7,346 bases of DNA from Fusobacterium sp. Its GTDB lineage: Bacteria > Fusobacteriota > Fusobacteriia > Fusobacteriales > Fusobacteriaceae. The position numbers and the translations under genes were made by a program. This document shows, piece after piece, positions 4,988 through 7,346 of this stretch (position 1 is the first letter of the stretch; each line of letters starts with the position of its first letter). The notes beneath the pieces are model-generated. The model searched no databases. It saw nothing but the letters and a program-made list of their open reading frames with translations, and was not told the origin of the DNA. The DNA is taken from positions 1 through 7,346 of the forward strand of contig JAHHSZ010000077.1 in the NCBI GenBank assembly GCA_020024915.1, read 5' to 3'.

Positions 4988-6274
4988 ATGTTTATAGATG
5001 AGGTTGTGATAACTGTCAAGGCAGGAAATGGTGGAGATGGTTCAGCTGCATTTAGAAGAGAGAAATTTGTTCAGTTCGGTGGTCCAGATGGAGGAGATGG
5101 AGGAAATGGAGGAAGTGTAATCTTTGTAGCTGATCCTAATATAAATACACTTATAGATTTTAAATTTAAAAAATTATTTAAAGCTCAAAATGGAGAAAAT
5201 GGGCAGAAAAAACAGATGTATGGAAAAACAGGAGAGGATTTAGTAATTAAAGTCCCTGTTGGAACACAGGTAAGAGATGTTGAAACTGGAAAACTTTTAC
5301 TTGATCTAAATGTAGTGGGAGAGAAGAGAATACTACTTAGAGGTGGAAAGGGTGGACTAGGAAACGTTCACTTTAAATCTTCAGTTAGAAAAACTCCTAA
5401 AATAGCAGGAAAAGGTAGAGAAGGAGCAGAGATAAAAGTAAAATTAGAGTTAAAACTTATAGCTGATGTAGCACTAGTAGGTTATCCATCAGTTGGAAAA
5501 TCAAGTTTTATAAATAAAGTTTCTGCAGCAAACTCAAAGGTAGGAAGTTACCACTTTACAACATTAGAACCAAAATTGGGAGTTGTAAGATTGGAAGAGG
5601 GAAAATCTTTCATAATAGCTGATATACCAGGACTTATTGAAGGAGCACATGAAGGGGTAGGTCTAGGAGATAAATTCTTAAGACATATTGAGAGATGTAA
5701 AATGATTTATCATCTAGTAGATGTGGCTGAGATAGAGGGAAGAGATGCTATAGAAGACTATGAAAAGATCAATACTGAGCTTAGAAAGTTCAGTGAGAAA
5801 TTAGCTAATAAAAAGCAGATAGTTTTAGCTAATAAGATGGATCTTTTATGGGATATGGAAAAATATGATAAATTTAAAGCATATGTTGAAGCTCAAGGGA
5901 ATGAAGTTTATCCTGTATCTGTAATTTTAAATGAAGGGATAAAAGAGGTATTGTATAAGAGCTGGAATATGTTAGAAGAGATAGATAGAGAGCCATTGGA
6001 AGATGAAGCTGACATAGATGAAGTTTTAAGAGAGATCAAAGGTGATAAGGAAGCTTTTATCATCACTCAAGATGAAGAGGGAACATATGTAGTAGAAGGA
6101 AGAGTATTAGATGGAGTTCTAGCTAAATATGTTATCACTATGGATGATGAGTCAATAGTAAACTTCTTACATATGATGAGATCTTTAGGGATGGAAGAAG
6201 CAATGAGAGAAGCTGGAATTCAAGATGGAGATACTGTAAGAATAGCAAATGTAGAGTTTGAGTACGTAGAGTAA
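4988..6274 (+). CDS. obg: Obg family GTPase (ribosome assembly, CgtA/ObgE)
   Basis: Essential GTPase that binds the 50S subunit and links late ribosome assembly to GTP/ppGpp status in the cytoplasm. The 428 residues show the three-part Obg layout. The glycine-rich Obg fold spans about 1-158 (AGNGGDG 12-18; GGPDGGDGGNGGS 31-43; RGGKGGLGN 118-126). The G domain spans about 159-330, with G1 GYPSVGKSS (165-173), switch I FTTLEP (190-195), G3 DIPG (212-215), G4 NKMD (282-285) and a G5-like SVI (311-313). The C-terminal OCT domain spans about 350-428 (FIITQDEEGTYVVEG), as in Firmicutes and Fusobacteria. The ATG has SD AGGAGA (4975-4980) seven bases upstream. The rplU-rpmA genes that often precede obg are absent; the upstream neighbour is divergent. 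No terminator is visible before miaA, so readthrough is possible. Confidence 0.96.
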   Translation: MFIDEVVITVKAGNGGDGSAAFRREKFVQFGGPDGGDGGNGGSVIFVADPNINTLIDFKFKKLFKAQNGENGQKKQMYGKTGEDLVIKVPVGTQVRDVETGKLLLDLNVVGEKRILLRGGKGGLGNVHFKSSVRKTPKIAGKGREGAEIKVKLELKLIADVALVGYPSVGKSSFINKVSAANSKVGSYHFTTLEPKLGVVRLEEGKSFIIADIPGLIEGAHEGVGLGDKFLRHIERCKMIYHLVDVAEIEGRDAIEDYEKINTELRKFSEKLANKKQIVLANKMDLLWDMEKYDKFKAYVEAQGNEVYPVSVILNEGIKEVLYKSWNMLEEIDREPLEDEADIDEVLREIKGDKEAFIITQDEEGTYVVEGRVLDGVLAKYVITMDDESIVNFLHMMRSLGMEEAMREAGIQDGDTVRIANVEFEYVE

Positions 6275-6331
6275 TATTTTTAACAATAAATAAGAGAGAA
6301 AGTTTTTAAGAGGAAGATATTATCTTAGAGA

Positions 6332-6360
6332 TTGAACTGTATATGTTCATATTTGATAAT
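6332..6360 (+). promoter_or_regulatory. Promoter of miaA
   Basis: TTGAAC (6332-6337), a 17-bp spacer, then GATAAT (6355-6360, five of six). The start point would be near 6367, leaving about 30 nt to the miaA ATG. The site contains the inverted pair TGAAC-N7-GTTCA (6333-6349), which may or may not matter. The promoter lies across the ATG at 6343, which therefore cannot start the protein from this transcript. Confidence 0.55.
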
Positions 6361-6386
6361 TTTTCCTCTTTTTTACTAAGATTACT

Positions 6387-6392
6387 AGGAGG
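6387..6392 (+). promoter_or_regulatory. Ribosome binding site that fixes the miaA start
   Basis: A consensus AGGAGG is followed by AAAA and then ATG at 6397. The in-frame ATG at 6343 has no SD before it. The spacing of four is a little short but acceptable. Confidence 0.75.
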
Positions 6393-6396
6393 AAAA

Positions 6397-7311
6397 ATGA
6401 AAAAGGGAGTAGTGATAGCAGGGCCTACAGGAGTAGGGAAAACTGCACTATCTATAAAGTTGGCTAAAATTTTAAATGCAGATATTATTTCAGCTGATTC
6501 AGCTCAAGTATATAAAGGAATGGATATTGGAACAGCTAAAATAACAACTGAAGAGATGGAAGGTGTAAAACACTATTTGTTGGATATACTGGAGCCTGTA
6601 AAAAAATATAGTGTTGGAGACTTTCAAAAAGATGTAGATAAGATACTGAAACAGAAGGAGGCAGAGGATAAAGTTGTAATATTAACAGGAGGAACTGGTT
6701 TATATATCAACTCCATAACTGAAGGATTGTCAGAATTACCAACTTCAGATATGAAGATGAGAGAGGAGTTTATGAAGATCTCTTCTGAAGAGCTATATGA
6801 AGAGTTAAAATTTGTAGATCCAGAGGGAGCAGAGGAGATACACCCCAATAATAAAAAAAGAGTTGAAAGAGCTTTAGAAGTATATAGATTAACTGGGGAA
6901 AAATTTTCTAAACTATCTAAAAAAAATATAAAAAATAATAATTATAGTTTTCTAAAAATTGCTTTAAAAAGAGGGAGAGAGAACCTCTATGAAAGAATAA
7001 ACGTGAGAGTAGATATAATGATAAAGGCTGGATTGGAGCAGGAAGTTAAGAGACTATATAATATCTATGGAGATGTTTTGAGAAAGATCAATATAATAGG
7101 TTACTCAGAGTTTATAGATTACTTCAATGGAAGGATAACATATGAAGAAGCTGTAAATATGATAAAACAAAATTCTAGAAGATATGCAAAAAGACAGTTT
7201 ACTTGGTTTAAAAATGATCACACATATATTTGGTATAATTTGGAAGAGTTATCAGAAGATGAGATTATAGAGGACATACTAAAAAATTTAAATAGTAAAA
7301 TGGACAATTAA
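6397..7311 (+). CDS. miaA: tRNA dimethylallyltransferase MiaA
   Basis: Transfers a dimethylallyl group to N6 of A37 in tRNAs reading UNN codons (i6A37), the substrate for MiaB methylthiolation. The 304 residues are typical in length. Motifs are the P-loop GPTGVGKT (9-16), DSAQVYKGMDIGTAK (34-48, where Asp34 is the catalytic acid of the DSxQVY motif), GGTGLY (98-103), HPNNKKRVERAL (149-160), GYSEF (235-239), and RRYAKRQFTWF (261-271) of the tRNA-binding/catalytic C-terminal part. The chosen ATG gives MKKGVVIAGPTG, the normal distance from start to P-loop. An in-frame ATG at 6343 would add 18 residues (starting MFIFDNFSS) that have no SD and overlap the promoter. The gene lies 122 bp after obg on the same strand, with its own promoter. 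An A-rich patch near 6919-6945 encodes KKNIKNNN (175-182). Confidence 0.95.
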   Translation: MKKGVVIAGPTGVGKTALSIKLAKILNADIISADSAQVYKGMDIGTAKITTEEMEGVKHYLLDILEPVKKYSVGDFQKDVDKILKQKEAEDKVVILTGGTGLYINSITEGLSELPTSDMKMREEFMKISSEELYEELKFVDPEGAEEIHPNNKKRVERALEVYRLTGEKFSKLSKKNIKNNNYSFLKIALKRGRENLYERINVRVDIMIKAGLEQEVKRLYNIYGDVLRKINIIGYSEFIDYFNGRITYEEAVNMIKQNSRRYAKRQFTWFKNDHTYIWYNLEELSEDEIIEDILKNLNSKMDN

Positions 7312-7315
7312 ATTC

Positions 7316-7344
7316 TTGATAAAAATATATGGATATGGTATTAT
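7316..7344 (+). promoter_or_regulatory. Candidate promoter for the next gene downstream
   Basis: TTGATA (7316-7321), a 17-bp spacer, then TATTAT (7339-7344, five of six), preceded by TGG at 7336-7338, which makes an extended -10. It begins 5 bases after the miaA stop and points out of the window. No terminator is visible in the 35 bases after miaA. Confidence 0.5.
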
Positions 7345-7346
7345 TT

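Noticed and set aside
6343..6396. N-terminal extension of MiaA (MFIFDNFSS...)
   Set aside because: It has no SD, overlaps the probable miaA promoter, and places the P-loop abnormally far from the start. The ATG at 6397 has AGGAGG.
6624..6848. 74-residue minus-strand frame inside miaA
   Set aside because: Ser-rich opposite-strand shadow of the MiaA coding sequence with no independent signals.
1..7346. CRISPR array, tRNA or rRNA genes, toxin-antitoxin or defence island
   Set aside because: No regularly spaced repeats, no cloverleaf-like or rRNA sequence, and all substantial frames are assigned to metabolic or housekeeping families.

Overview
The window comes from an AT-rich, low-GC bacterial chromosome. 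Codon use is strongly A/T-ending, Shine-Dalgarno (SD) sites are strong (AAGGAGG, AGGAGG), and promoters look sigma-70/sigma-A-like. The gene set (full-length AdhE, a small exported FMN-binding protein, Obg, MiaA, and a ThyA-DHFR pair) fits a fermentative anaerobe. My best guess is Fusobacteriota (Fusobacterium/Cetobacterium type), with Clostridia the main alternative. This is inferred from the look of the proteins and was not tested by a search.

Layout. Positions 1-79 hold the end of a plus-strand reading frame containing a strong hairpin that resembles an IS200/IS605 (tnpB-type) right end. A bidirectional terminator (87-128) separates it from a minus-strand operon, thyA (599-1423, GTG start) followed by a dihydrofolate reductase gene (117-599), joined by a one-base TAATG overlap. 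An AT-rich gap of 342 bp (1424-1765) carries back-to-back promoters. Then come adhE (1766-4420, plus), a bidirectional terminator (4440-4471), and a minus-strand gene for a secreted FMN-binding protein (4497-4799). Divergent promoters at 4856-4951 serve that gene and obg (4988-6274, plus). miaA follows (6397-7311, plus) with its own promoter, and the last 31 bases contain a promoter-like site for the next gene.

How the genes work together. ThyA consumes methylene-THF and makes dTMP plus dihydrofolate, and DHFR regenerates THF, so the coupled pair is a complete thymidylate cycle. AdhE reduces acetyl-CoA to ethanol and recycles NADH. The small FMN protein is probably a covalently flavinylated extracytoplasmic electron carrier. 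Obg (ribosome assembly/GTP sensing) and MiaA (i6A37 tRNA modification) are translation housekeeping genes.

Two start sites are revised from the longest reading frames. The FMN protein starts at ATG 4799, not GTG 4808, and MiaA starts at 6397, not 6343. I found no convincing new multi-gene system. The points most worth a second look are the divergent DHFR active site, the possible transposon right end at the left edge, the adhE promoter palindrome, and the miniature flavoprotein.
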